A stretch of DNA of 64,000 bases from JBBCJR01 sp037190805. Its GTDB lineage: Bacteria > Pseudomonadota > Alphaproteobacteria > Sphingomonadales > Sphingomonadaceae. Position numbers and translations under genes: made by a program. Positions within the stretch are counted from its first letter, which is position 1. Each line of letters starts with the position of its first letter. The notes beneath the pieces were generated by a model. It had not been told where the DNA came from. It worked only from the letters and a program-made list of their open reading frames with translations, and did no database searches. The stretch is taken from the NCBI GenBank assembly GCA_037190805.1, contig JBBCJR010000025.1, positions 1 to 64,000 of the forward strand, read 5' to 3'. Positions 37,133-44,997 of this stretch are shown piece after piece.

Positions 37133-37795
37133 ATGGCCTCGACCCCACCTCTCAAAGCCGCGATCATTCCGGTCACGGCATTCCAGCAGAACTGCACCCT
37201 GCTATGGTGCACGGCGACGATGCGGGGCGCGTTTGTCGATCCCGGCGGCGACCTGCCGCGACTCGAGGCGGCAGCTGCCCAGAACGGGGTGACGATCGAG
37301 AAGATTCTGGTCACCCATGGCCATATCGACCATTGCGGCAGCGCGGGCGTGCTCGCCGAAAAGCTGGGCGTCCCGATCGAAGGCCCGCATGAGGACGACC
37401 GCTTCTGGATCGCCCGCCTCGCCGATGACGGCCGCAACTACGGCATTCCCGGTCAGCCGTTCGAGCCTGATCGCTGGCTGATCCATGGGGATCAGGTGAC
37501 GCTGGGCGATCTGGTGCTCGACGTCCTCCACTGCCCCGGTCACACGCCGGGCCATGTCGTCTTCCATCATCCGTCATCACGGCTGGCACTGGTCGGTGAC
37601 GTGCTGTTTCAGGGATCGATCGGCCGCACCGATTTTCCGCGCGGCAATCATGGCGACCTCATCCACGCCATCACCACCCGGCTGTGGCCCTTGGGAGACG
37701 ATACCGCATTCATCCCCGGCCATGGCCCGATGTCGACCTTTGCCCATGAACGGGCAGGCAATCCGTTCGTCGGCGACAAAGTGCTGAGCGGCTGA
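37133..37795 (+). CDS. MBL-fold metallohydrolase (glyoxalase II-like)
   Basis: A 220-residue beta-lactamase-fold hydrolase. Metal ligands are in THGHIDHCG (about residues 61-69), CPGHTPGHVVFHH (second histidine), the LVGDVLFQGSIGR aspartate and the FIPGHGP histidine, so a two-metal site is complete. It resembles the short YcbL-type hydrolases rather than full glyoxalase II, which has an extra helical domain. The natural substrate, probably a thioester, is not clear. No good ribosome site precedes the ATG at 37133, but no better start is seen. Confidence 0.88.
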   Translation: MASTPPLKAAIIPVTAFQQNCTLLWCTATMRGAFVDPGGDLPRLEAAAAQNGVTIEKILVTHGHIDHCGSAGVLAEKLGVPIEGPHEDDRFWIARLADDGRNYGIPGQPFEPDRWLIHGDQVTLGDLVLDVLHCPGHTPGHVVFHHPSSRLALVGDVLFQGSIGRTDFPRGNHGDLIHAITTRLWPLGDDTAFIPGHGPMSTFAHERAGNPFVGDKVLSG

Positions 37796-37818
37796 CCCGT
37801 CAGCCCACCCTAGATGGG

Positions 37819-37846
37819 TTGCAAGCGCAGCCGAAATCGCTATAGG
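37819..37846 (+). promoter_or_regulatory. candidate promoter of rpmF-plsX-fabH
   Basis: TTGCAA (37819-37824), a 16-base spacer and TATAGG (37841-37846) lie about 120 bases before rpmF. It would give a leader of about 110 bases that includes the hairpin at 37868-37886. A second -35-like TTGACG at 37910 lacks a convincing -10 box. Confidence 0.4.
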
Positions 37847-37867
37847 TCGCGCGCTCGTTCAAGCCCC

Positions 37868-37886
37868 GGCCGCATGGCCTGCGGCC
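37868..37886 (+). other. hairpin in the rpmF leader
   Basis: GGCCGCA (37868-37874) pairs with TGCGGCC (37880-37886) around TGGCC. It could end the MBL transcript, though no T tract follows, or act as an RNA element in the L32 leader. Confidence 0.35.
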
Positions 37887-37965
37887 CCTTAAGGCCGTGG
37901 CGTCGTCGGTTGACGGCTTGTGCATCTGTTTCAGACGAATCATTCTTTAAAGGCAAGGTGCCGAC

Positions 37966-38145
37966 ATGGCCGTTCCCAAGCGAAAGACTTCTCCGTCACG
38001 CCGTAACATGCGGCGCAGCCATCATGCGCTCACCGTCGAGGCGTTCCAGGAGTGCAGCAACTGCGGCGAGCTGAAGCGCCCGCATAATCTGTGCACCGCC
38101 TGCGGCCACTATAACGGGCGTGAAGTCGTCTCGATCGACGCCTGA
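37966..38145 (+). CDS. rpmF: 50S ribosomal protein L32
   Basis: A 59-residue ribosomal protein beginning MAVPKRKTSPSRRNMRRSHH, the unmistakable L32 start. It keeps a four-cysteine zinc ribbon (CSNCGELK then CTACGHY), the zinc-binding form. An AAGG lies about nine bases before the ATG. It is followed 25 bases later by plsX, reproducing the rpmF-plsX-fabH order known from Escherichia coli and many other bacteria, which ties ribosome synthesis to membrane lipid supply. Confidence 0.97.
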   Translation: MAVPKRKTSPSRRNMRRSHHALTVEAFQECSNCGELKRPHNLCTACGHYNGREVVSIDA

Positions 38146-38170
38146 GCCCAGACAACCGGCGTCAATCCCA

Positions 38171-39205
38171 ATGAGTCACCGTCCCGTCATTGCGCTCGAC
38201 GCCATGGGCGGTGACGGCGGCCCGGCCGTGATCGTCGCCGGCGCAGAGATCGCCAAGCGCCAATATCCCGACGTCCGATTCCGCCTTTATGGCCGGGAAG
38301 CCGACATCACGGCGGAATTGAAGCATGCGCCGGCTGTCTCAGCCGACGTGGAGATCATCCACGTCGAAGGCGTGATCGCCGGCAGCGACAAGCCCAGCCA
38401 GGCGCTGCGCCGGGCGAAGACCAGTTCGATGGGACAGGCCATCGATGCCGTGAAGACGGGCGCCGCCAACGCCGCCATGTCGGCGGGTAATACCGGCGCG
38501 CTGATGGCGATGGCCAAGCTGTCGCTGAGAACCATGAAAGGCATCGACCGGCCCGCGCTGGCGGCTCTGCTGCCCAGCATGGGCGCCAACGACTATGTGA
38601 TGCTGGACCTCGGCGCCAATACCGAATGCGATGCCAACAATCTGGTCCAGTTCGCGGTCATGGGCGCGGCCTATTCGCGCACCGTCATCGGCGTCGCCCG
38701 GCCGCGCGTGAAGCTGCTCAACATCGGCACCGAGGAACTGAAGGGCACCGACGCCCTCAAGGATGCGGCCGCGATTCTCCGGTCGACCGAACTACCGCTC
38801 AGCTTCGAGGGCTTCATCGAAGGCGACCGCACCGCCAGGGATGAAGCCGATGTCGTCGTCACCGATGGCTTTTCGGGCAATATCGCCCTCAAGACGATGG
38901 AAGGCACGGCGCGCTTCGTCACGGACCTCCTGCGCCGGTCGTTCGAAAGCTCGCTGAGGTCCAAGGCCGGTTTCATGCTGTCGCGCCCGGCACTCCACAT
39001 GCTGCGGCATCATTTGGACCCCAATAATCACAACGGCGCCGTCTTCCTCGGCCTCAACGGTCTGGTGGTGAAAAGCCATGGCAGCGCCAACGCGAAGGGG
39101 ATCAGCAACGCCATCGGCGTCGCGGTGAAGATGGTACGGCAGGACATCACCCACCGAATCGCAGAGGATCTGTCCAGCATTCGCGCCCATGGAGAAGCCG
39201 CCTGA
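38171..39205 (+). CDS. plsX: phosphate acyltransferase
   Basis: A 344-residue enzyme that makes acyl-phosphate from acyl-ACP for the first step of phospholipid synthesis. Signatures are IALDAMGGDGGP near the N-terminus, MSAGNTGALMA, LLDLGANTECD-like MLDLGANTECD, and VVVTDGFSGNIALKTMEG. The ATG at 38171 (MSHRPVIALD) fits family length; the frame runs 51 bases further upstream without support. Its TGA overlaps the fabH ATG by one base (TGATG), implying translational coupling. Confidence 0.96.
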   Translation: MSHRPVIALDAMGGDGGPAVIVAGAEIAKRQYPDVRFRLYGREADITAELKHAPAVSADVEIIHVEGVIAGSDKPSQALRRAKTSSMGQAIDAVKTGAANAAMSAGNTGALMAMAKLSLRTMKGIDRPALAALLPSMGANDYVMLDLGANTECDANNLVQFAVMGAAYSRTVIGVARPRVKLLNIGTEELKGTDALKDAAAILRSTELPLSFEGFIEGDRTARDEADVVVTDGFSGNIALKTMEGTARFVTDLLRRSFESSLRSKAGFMLSRPALHMLRHHLDPNNHNGAVFLGLNGLVVKSHGSANAKGISNAIGVAVKMVRQDITHRIAEDLSSIRAHGEAA

Positions 39206-40167
39206 TGGCTCGCCGCAGCGCCGTTCTGGGCACCGGCAGCGCGTTGCCGGCACGCATCGTCACCAATGCCGAGCTCGCCGAAACCGTCGACACCAGCGAC
39301 GAGTGGATCGTCGAGCGCACGGGCATTCGCCAACGGCACATCGCCGGCGAGGGCGAAACCACCTCCACGCTCGCGACCGAAGCGGCCCGCCGGGCGCTCC
39401 AAGCGAGCGGCCTCGACAGCGGCGACATCGACCTGATCATCGTCGCCACCACGACCCCGGACAACACCTTTCCATCCGTCGCCACTCAGGTACAGACCAA
39501 TCTCGGCATCGACGACTGCGTGGCCTTCGACGTTCAGGCGGTCTGCTCCGGTTTTCTCTATGGCCTGTCGGTCGCCGACAGCATGATCGTGGCCGGCGGC
39601 GCACGACGGGCGCTGGTGATCGGCGCCGAAACCATGTCCCGCCTGCTCGACTGGGACGACCGCAGCACCTGCGTGCTGTTCGGAGACGGCGCCGGGGCGG
39701 TGGTGCTCGCGGTGGAGGAGAGCGGCTCACGCGGGATCCTGTCACACCGGCTTCACGCCGACGGGCGTCATCGGGGTCTGCTCTACACCGACGGCGGGCC
39801 GTCCAGCACCGGCACCGTCGGCAAGCTCAAGATGAAAGGCCGCGAGGTCTTTCGCCATGCGGTCGCCAATCTCGCAAGTGTCCTGACCGAAACGCTGGAC
39901 GCGGCGGGCCTCGAGGTCGCCGAGGTCGACTGGGTGGTACCGCACCAGGCGAATCTGCGAATCCTGGAAGGCACGGCCAGGAAACTGGATCTCGACCCCA
40001 ACCGGGTGGTGGTGACTGTCGATCGCCACGCCAACACTTCAGCCGCGTCGATCCCCCTCGCCCTTGACGTCGCCGTTCGTGATGGGCGCATACAAGCCGG
40101 CCATCTGGTCGTTTTGGAGGCGATGGGCGGCGGTTTCACCTGGGGCGCCGCCGCCATCCGCTGGTAA
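39205..40167 (+). CDS. fabH: 3-oxoacyl-ACP synthase III
   Basis: A 320-residue condensing enzyme that starts fatty-acid synthesis from acetyl-CoA and malonyl-ACP. The catalytic triad is Cys114 in AVCSGFLYG, His247 in VPHQANLRI and Asn277 in HANTSAASIP. The N-terminal SDEWIVERTGIRQR loop is standard. It overlaps plsX by one base. Size and all motifs are normal. Confidence 0.97.
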   Translation: MARRSAVLGTGSALPARIVTNAELAETVDTSDEWIVERTGIRQRHIAGEGETTSTLATEAARRALQASGLDSGDIDLIIVATTTPDNTFPSVATQVQTNLGIDDCVAFDVQAVCSGFLYGLSVADSMIVAGGARRALVIGAETMSRLLDWDDRSTCVLFGDGAGAVVLAVEESGSRGILSHRLHADGRHRGLLYTDGGPSSTGTVGKLKMKGREVFRHAVANLASVLTETLDAAGLEVAEVDWVVPHQANLRILEGTARKLDLDPNRVVVTVDRHANTSAASIPLALDVAVRDGRIQAGHLVVLEAMGGGFTWGAAAIRW

Positions 40168-40181
40168 GGTTGCCGAAGCGG

Positions 40182-40210
40182 TTGTGATTCCGTCACGCTT
40201 ATCTTAGGAT
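40182..40210 (+). promoter_or_regulatory. candidate internal promoter for ihfA
   Basis: TTGTGA (40182-40187), 17 bases, then TAGGAT (40205-40210), in the 78-base gap between fabH and ihfA. Each hexamer matches the consensus at four of six positions. Confidence 0.35.
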
Positions 40211-40245
40211 AACGTTCCGAGTCCGTAATGGAGAGGATGAGGGCC

Positions 40246-40545
40246 GTGACCGCTACGCTTACCCGCGCTGAGATCGCCGAGCAGGTTCATAGTGAAATCG
40301 GGCTCTCCCGCGCCGATGCGTCGATGCTTGTCGAGCGTATTCTCTATCACATGTGCGAATCGCTTTCGCGCGGAGATAACGTCAAGATTTCCGGCTTCGG
40401 CACGTTCGTTCTGCGCGACAAGGGCGCGCGTGTCGGCCGCAATCCCAAGACCGGCATCGAAGTGCCGATCGAACCGCGCCGGGTGCTGACCTTCCGCGCC
40501 AGCCAGACGACGCGCGACCGCATCAACGGCAACGAGGACGGCTGA
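40246..40545 (+). CDS. ihfA: integration host factor subunit alpha
   Basis: A 99-residue DNA-bending protein of the HU/IHF family. The helical body (LTRAEIAEQVHSEIGLSR) leads into SGFGTFVLRDKGARVGRNPKTG, and the beta-arm region ends at FRASQTTRDRI. IHF-alpha assignment rests on GRNPKTGIEVPIEPRRVLTF. The GTG at 40246 is preferred since GGAGAGG lies nine bases upstream and the product is the usual 99 residues; ATGs at 40228 and 40237 are less well spaced. Its place after fabH and before a merR gene is conserved in Alphaproteobacteria. Confidence 0.93.
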   Translation: MTATLTRAEIAEQVHSEIGLSRADASMLVERILYHMCESLSRGDNVKISGFGTFVLRDKGARVGRNPKTGIEVPIEPRRVLTFRASQTTRDRINGNEDG

Positions 40546-40556
40546 GGACGCCGGCA

Positions 40557-40982
40557 ATGAGCGGGCAACCGGACGATAAGGCCCCCGGCGCCTTCCGCAC
40601 CATTGGTGAAGTGTCGACCGCGCTGGGCGTCCCACAGCATGTCCTGCGGTTTTGGGAAACCCGTTTCCGTCAGCTGCGTCCCGTGACCAGAGCGGGCAAT
40701 CGCCGCTATTATCGTCCGTCCGACGTCGCCCTCGCGCAGCGCATCCAGAAGCTGCTGAACGAGGAAGGCTATACGATCAAGGGTGTGCAGAAGCTGCTCT
40801 CCCGCCCAGATCAGTCCACGGACGACAACCCGGAACGAACTGCGGCCGCAGCTATGGTACCCACCCTCGCACCTGTCGCGCACCGCGTCGAACGCGGTGG
40901 CCTGACCCCGGAAACCCGCGCCGGGCTGGAAACTGTGAGAACCCTGCTCGCGGACGGCCTGGCCCTGTCGGGCGCGCGCTGA
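40557..40982 (+). CDS. MerR family transcriptional regulator
   Basis: A 141-residue regulator. The winged-helix HTH (about residues 12-80) reads FRTIGEVSTALGVPQHVLRFWETRF, then RRYYRPSDVALAQRIQKLL and YTIKGVQKLLS. The C-terminal 60 residues are Ala/Pro/Arg-rich and lack the long effector-binding helices or conserved Cys of metal sensors, so it is a short MerR of unknown ligand. It starts 11 bases after ihfA and is likely co-transcribed with it. Confidence 0.88.
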   Translation: MSGQPDDKAPGAFRTIGEVSTALGVPQHVLRFWETRFRQLRPVTRAGNRRYYRPSDVALAQRIQKLLNEEGYTIKGVQKLLSRPDQSTDDNPERTAAAAMVPTLAPVAHRVERGGLTPETRAGLETVRTLLADGLALSGAR

Positions 40983-41049
40983 TCGAGCCATAGTCCCAGC
41001 CACGACGGGGCAGGTGCAATCCATCGCCGATCCCGCTAGGGGACCGATC

Positions 41050-42036
41050 ATGAGCAGTTATCCCGCCCTGCGCCTCCGCCGCGCCCGGATCGCGCCCTGG
41101 TCTCGCGATCTTCACGCCGAAACCGTCGTTACGCCCGCCGACCTGATCTGGCCGCTATTCATATGCGCCGGCCGGAACGAACGGCAGGCGATCCCGGCGC
41201 TGCCGGGCGTCGAGCGACTGTCGGTCGACCTGCTGCCCGATGCGGCACGCCAGGCACGCGACCTCGGTATTCCGTGCCTCGCGCTGTTTCCCGACACGCA
41301 GCAGGACCGCCGTACCGACGATGGGCGGGAAGCGCTCAATCCCGACAATCTGATGTGCCAGGCGATCCGCGCCTTGAAGGATGCGGTGCCCGACGTCGGC
41401 GTGCTGACCGATGTCGCCCTCGACCCCTACACGGCCCATGGCCACGATGGCCTGGTCGACGATGCTGGCCGGGTGATCAACGATGCGACCGTCGAGGTGC
41501 TGGTCGAGCAGGCGCTGGTGCAGGCGGCGGCGGGCGCCGACATCATCGCCCCCAGCGACATGATGGACGGCCGCGTCGGCCGGATTCGCGAGGCACTGGA
41601 AAATGCCGGCCATCACCATGTCCAGATCATGGCCTATGCCGCCAAATATGCCAGCGCTCTCTATGGCCCCTTCCGTCAGGCAGTCGGTTCCGAGGGGCGG
41701 TTGAAGGGTGACAAGCGCGGTTATCAGATGGACCCGCGCAACAGCCAGGAGGCTCTGCGCGAGGTGGAGCTGGATCTCGCCGAGGGCGCCGACAGCGTGA
41801 TGGTGAAGCCGGGCATCTTCTATCTGGACGTGCTGGCGCGGGTGCGCGAGGCCTTCGGCGTCCCGACCTTCGCCTACGCGACGTCCGGCGAATATGCGAT
41901 GATCGAGGCCGCCGTCGCTGCAGGCGCCATGGATCGGGACGCGGCGCTGGTCGAGGTGCTGACCGCTTACAAGCGGGCGGGCGCCGCGGGCGTCCTCAGC
42001 TATCACGCGCCCGTTGCCGCGCGGCTGCTGGGCTAG
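41050..42036 (+). CDS. hemB: delta-aminolevulinic acid dehydratase
   Basis: A 328-residue porphobilinogen synthase joining two 5-aminolevulinate molecules in haem synthesis. Schiff-base lysines are Lys199 (MAYAAKYAS) and Lys253 (SVMVKPG). The metal site reads DVALDPYTAHGHDG (121-134), the Asp-rich form associated with magnesium-dependent enzymes, without the zinc cysteines. The ATG at 41050 follows GGGGA; an upstream in-frame codon at 41014 is unsupported. Length is normal. Confidence 0.96.
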   Translation: MSSYPALRLRRARIAPWSRDLHAETVVTPADLIWPLFICAGRNERQAIPALPGVERLSVDLLPDAARQARDLGIPCLALFPDTQQDRRTDDGREALNPDNLMCQAIRALKDAVPDVGVLTDVALDPYTAHGHDGLVDDAGRVINDATVEVLVEQALVQAAAGADIIAPSDMMDGRVGRIREALENAGHHHVQIMAYAAKYASALYGPFRQAVGSEGRLKGDKRGYQMDPRNSQEALREVELDLAEGADSVMVKPGIFYLDVLARVREAFGVPTFAYATSGEYAMIEAAVAAGAMDRDAALVEVLTAYKRAGAAGVLSYHAPVAARLLG

Positions 42037-42088
42037 GTCCGATTCCCGGCGCCTTCGCCTTCGACGCCGGTCTCGCCAAGGGGGAACA

Positions 42089-43213
42089 ATGCTGGCACGC
42101 CGCTTCCTGTGGGTCATTGTCGGATTGGTCATGCTGACCATCGCTGCCGCGCTCGGCTATCGCTTGTTCTCGCGCCAGCTGATGGAACTGGCGCTGGTGC
42201 CATCGGCCCAGTTCGCCTCGCCGGCCGCACCAGCAGGGGGCATGGACTATCGCCGCGCCGCGCTGTGGCTGTCGCGCCCGGACCTGCCCGACGATCCCGC
42301 CCGCTGGACACCCGAAGGCTATAGCGCCGCGCCGCGGCCGGGGGTCGCGGTGTTCTACATCCATCCCACCACCTATCTGCGCCGCGACCGCTGGAATGGG
42401 CCGCTCGACGATGCCGAGGCGAATGACCGGGCCCGGCTGTTCGCCCAGACGCAGGCCAGCGCCTTCAACGGCATCGGCGCGATCTGGGCGCCGCGCTATC
42501 GTCAGGCGACATTCGGCGCCTTCCTGACCGCGCGGCCAGATGCCGAAAAGGCAATCGACTTCGCTTATCTCGACGTCCTGGCGGCCTTCGACAATTTCAT
42601 CGCCAGCGTCCCCAGCGGACGGCCGGTCATCCTGGCCGCGCACAGCCAGGGCTCGCTGCATCTGCTCCGTCTGCTCAAGGAGCGTGTCGCGGGGACGCCG
42701 CTGGCCGCCCGCGTCGTCGCCGCCTATGCCGTCGGCTGGCCGGTCTCGATGGAGGCCGACATCCCCGCCCTTGGCCTGCCCGCGTGCACGGAGGCGGCGC
42801 AGCCGGGTTGTATCCTGTCCTGGCAGAGCTTCGCTGAACCGGCCGATGCCGAACTGGTGCTGACCGCGTTCAATGACAGTCCGGGCCTGACCGGGCAGCC
42901 GCGCAAGGGCAGCGCCATGCTGTGCATCAACCCGCTGACCGGCACCCCCGGCGATACCGCGCCCCCAGCCGGCAATCTGGGGGCGCTGCGACCGTCGGCG
43001 GACTATCGCAGCATGACGATCGAGCCGGGACGGATCGGTGCCCGCTGCACGGCGGACGGCCTGCTGTCGATCGGGGCGCCGCCGCCCGGCTTTGGCCGCT
43101 ATGTGCTGCCCGGCAACAATTACCACGTCTATGACTACGCCCTGTTCTGGGCGAACATCCGTGCCGACGCCGAGGCGCGGACCGCCGCCTTCGCCGCCCG
43201 GCAACCCTCATGA
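42089..43213 (+). CDS. DUF3089 domain-containing alpha/beta hydrolase-like protein
   Basis: A 374-residue protein with an N-terminal membrane helix or signal anchor (about 5-25). The body has the DUF3089 features: AVFYIHPTTYLRRDRWNG, an AIDFAYLDVLAAFDNFI segment and the nucleophile elbow AAHSQGSLH (Ser near residue 190). The C-terminal GNNYHVYDYALFWANIR may supply a catalytic His. AAGGGGG precedes the ATG. It is probably a periplasmic esterase or lipase-like enzyme of unknown substrate. It overlaps ruvX by four bases. Confidence 0.85.
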   Translation: MLARRFLWVIVGLVMLTIAAALGYRLFSRQLMELALVPSAQFASPAAPAGGMDYRRAALWLSRPDLPDDPARWTPEGYSAAPRPGVAVFYIHPTTYLRRDRWNGPLDDAEANDRARLFAQTQASAFNGIGAIWAPRYRQATFGAFLTARPDAEKAIDFAYLDVLAAFDNFIASVPSGRPVILAAHSQGSLHLLRLLKERVAGTPLAARVVAAYAVGWPVSMEADIPALGLPACTEAAQPGCILSWQSFAEPADAELVLTAFNDSPGLTGQPRKGSAMLCINPLTGTPGDTAPPAGNLGALRPSADYRSMTIEPGRIGARCTADGLLSIGAPPPGFGRYVLPGNNYHVYDYALFWANIRADAEARTAAFAARQPS

Positions 43214-43674
43214 TCCACGCCGGCGTCGCGGGCTTCCGTTCCGCCCTGCCGGCCGGCGGACGCCTCGCCGGGCTGGACGTCGGCACTCGGACGATCGGCA
43301 TTGCGCTGTGCGATGCCGGGTGGACGATCGCCAGCGCTGCCGAAACGATCAAGCGGACCAAGTTCACAGCTGACCGCGCCCTTCTGTCCAAAATCATCGT
43401 GGCGCAGCAGGTGAAGGGCCTGGTCGTCGGCCTGCCGCTCAACCTCGATGGCAGCGATTCGCCGCGCACCCAGTCTGTCCGTGCCTTTGCGCGCAACCTG
43501 CTGTCCCTCGACCTTCCCATCCTGCTGTGGGACGAGCGCTGGTCCACTCAGGCCGTGACCCGCACGCTGCTGGAAGCCGACGCCAGCCGCGCCCGCCGCG
43601 CCGACCTCGTCGACAAGCTGGCCGCCGCCTACATCCTCCAGGGTGCGATCGACGCTCTGGCGATGGCGGCTTGA
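43210..43674 (+). CDS. ruvX: Holliday junction resolvase-like protein
   Basis: A 154-residue YqgF/RuvX RNase H-fold nuclease. The first catalytic Asp is in LAGLDVGTRTIGIALCD (about 20-36), the VVGLPLNLDGSDSPRT segment follows, and the DERWSTQAVTR acidic block (about 108-118) is intact. The C-terminal DKLAAAYILQGAID is typical. It is thought to process 16S rRNA 5' ends and/or recombination intermediates. The ATG overlaps the DUF3089 stop by four bases. Confidence 0.92.
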   Translation: MIHAGVAGFRSALPAGGRLAGLDVGTRTIGIALCDAGWTIASAAETIKRTKFTADRALLSKIIVAQQVKGLVVGLPLNLDGSDSPRTQSVRAFARNLLSLDLPILLWDERWSTQAVTRTLLEADASRARRADLVDKLAAAYILQGAIDALAMAA

Positions 43675-43937
43675 TCGTCGGAATCGTCCTGTGGCTGGTC
43701 GTGGCGAACCTGCTGGCGTTCATGCTGTTCGGCCTCGACAAACGGCGCGCGATCGATGGCGGACGTCGAATTCGGGAAAGCGACCTGTTGGGCGCCGCCC
43801 TGCTCGGCGGCACAGGCGGCGCCTATCTGGGCCGCCATTACTTCCGCCACAAGACGGTGAAGCAACCCTTCTCGACCTTTCTTCACCTGATCGCGCTGAT
43901 TCAGGCCGGCGCATCGGTCGGTGTGCTCATAGCTTGA
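43671..43937 (+). CDS. DUF1294 domain-containing membrane protein
   Basis: An 88-residue protein: an N-terminal helix (about 2-20), then the DUF1294 core GLDKRRAIDGGRRIRESDLL, GGTGGAYLGRHYFRHKTVKQPF and a final helix. The start is a TTG at 43671 inside a TTGA overlap with the ruvX stop, matching the four-base overlaps seen in neighbouring genes; the next in-frame start would remove part of the first helix. Function unknown. Confidence 0.82.
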   Translation: MIVGIVLWLVVANLLAFMLFGLDKRRAIDGGRRIRESDLLGAALLGGTGGAYLGRHYFRHKTVKQPFSTFLHLIALIQAGASVGVLIA

Positions 43938-44007
43938 ACGCTGTGTTGCGGTTGCCGGATCGAACGGGCTTGAGGCCTACCCACCGCCGGTCTAGGACAG
44001 CGGCTTG

Positions 44008-44997
44008 ATGATCCCGGACAGCCACAACCCCGCCCTCCCGCCAGCCGGCGTGTCGCCTTTTCCCCATGATCACCTGATTCGCATCGCGACCCTGAAGCCG
44101 TGGGAGATCAGCTTCCTCCTCGACGAGGCGGAGCAGTGGGTCGAGCGCAACCGCTCGGGCGACAAGAGCGTCGATCATCTGGCCGGACTTACCCAGATCA
44201 ACGCCTTTTTCGAGAACTCGACCCGCACCCTGCTGTCGTTCGAGATCGCGGGAAAAAGGCTGGGTGCCGACGTCGTCAACATGTCGGTCGCGACGTCGAG
44301 TGTCCAGAAGGGCGAAACCCTGCTCGACACCGCCTTGACGCTGGGCGCGATGCGGCCGGATGTCATCGTCATCCGTCATGCCGCATCGGGCGCGGTGCAG
44401 CTGTTTGCGGACAAGGTCGGCTGCCCGGTGCTGAATGCCGGTGACGGGCGGCACGAACATCCAACCCAGGCGCTGCTCGACGCCCTCACGATCCGGCGCC
44501 GCAAGGGCCGCATCGCCGGACTGACCGTCGCCATCTGCGGTGACGTGCTGCACAGCCGGGTGGCGCGCTCGAACATCATGGCGCTGGCGGGACTGGGCGC
44601 GGAGGTCAGGGTGGTTGCCCCCCCCACCCTGCTGCCTGAGGGAATCGAGGATCTGGGCGTCGCCGCGTTCACCGACATGGAGGCCGGCCTCGACGGCGCA
44701 GACGTGGTGATGATGCTGCGGCTTCAGAAAGAGCGGATGACCAGCGCTTTCGTCCCATCGATGCGGGAATATTTTGCCTTTTACGGCCTTACCCGCGAAC
44801 GGCTCATGGCGGCGAAACCAGATGCGCTGGTCATGCACCCCGGCCCGATGAACCGGGGCGTCGAGATCGAAAGCCAGGTCGCCGACGACCTCGATCGCTC
44901 AGGCATCGTCGAGCAGGTCGAAATGGGCGTCGCCGTCCGCATGGCCTGCCTCGACGTGCTGACGCGTCGCCGGCGCCGGGTGGAGGGCTGGCTGTGA
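44008..44997 (+). CDS. pyrB: aspartate carbamoyltransferase catalytic subunit
   Basis: A 329-residue enzyme making N-carbamoyl-aspartate, the committed step of pyrimidine synthesis. The carbamoyl-phosphate loop STRT is at 71-74, followed by TSSVQKGETLLDT, HPTQALLD and the C-terminal HPGPMNRG. AGGA lies before the ATG at 44008; a TTG one codon earlier is possible. Its last codons overlap the dihydroorotase-like gene (GTGA). In bacteria with such an arrangement the two products often form a single dodecameric complex. Confidence 0.95.
   Translation: MIPDSHNPALPPAGVSPFPHDHLIRIATLKPWEISFLLDEAEQWVERNRSGDKSVDHLAGLTQINAFFENSTRTLLSFEIAGKRLGADVVNMSVATSSVQKGETLLDTALTLGAMRPDVIVIRHAASGAVQLFADKVGCPVLNAGDGRHEHPTQALLDALTIRRRKGRIAGLTVAICGDVLHSRVARSNIMALAGLGAEVRVVAPPTLLPEGIEDLGVAAFTDMEAGLDGADVVMMLRLQKERMTSAFVPSMREYFAFYGLTRERLMAAKPDALVMHPGPMNRGVEIESQVADDLDRSGIVEQVEMGVAVRMACLDVLTRRRRRVEGWL

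Noticed and set aside
37903..37942. TTGACG (37910) as main promoter of rpmF
   Set aside because: No acceptable -10 hexamer at 16-18 bases; the TTGCAA/TATAGG pair upstream is better.
40983..41049. Possible tRNA after merR (a common place in Alphaproteobacteria)
   Set aside because: Read carefully; no cloverleaf or T-loop consensus is present.
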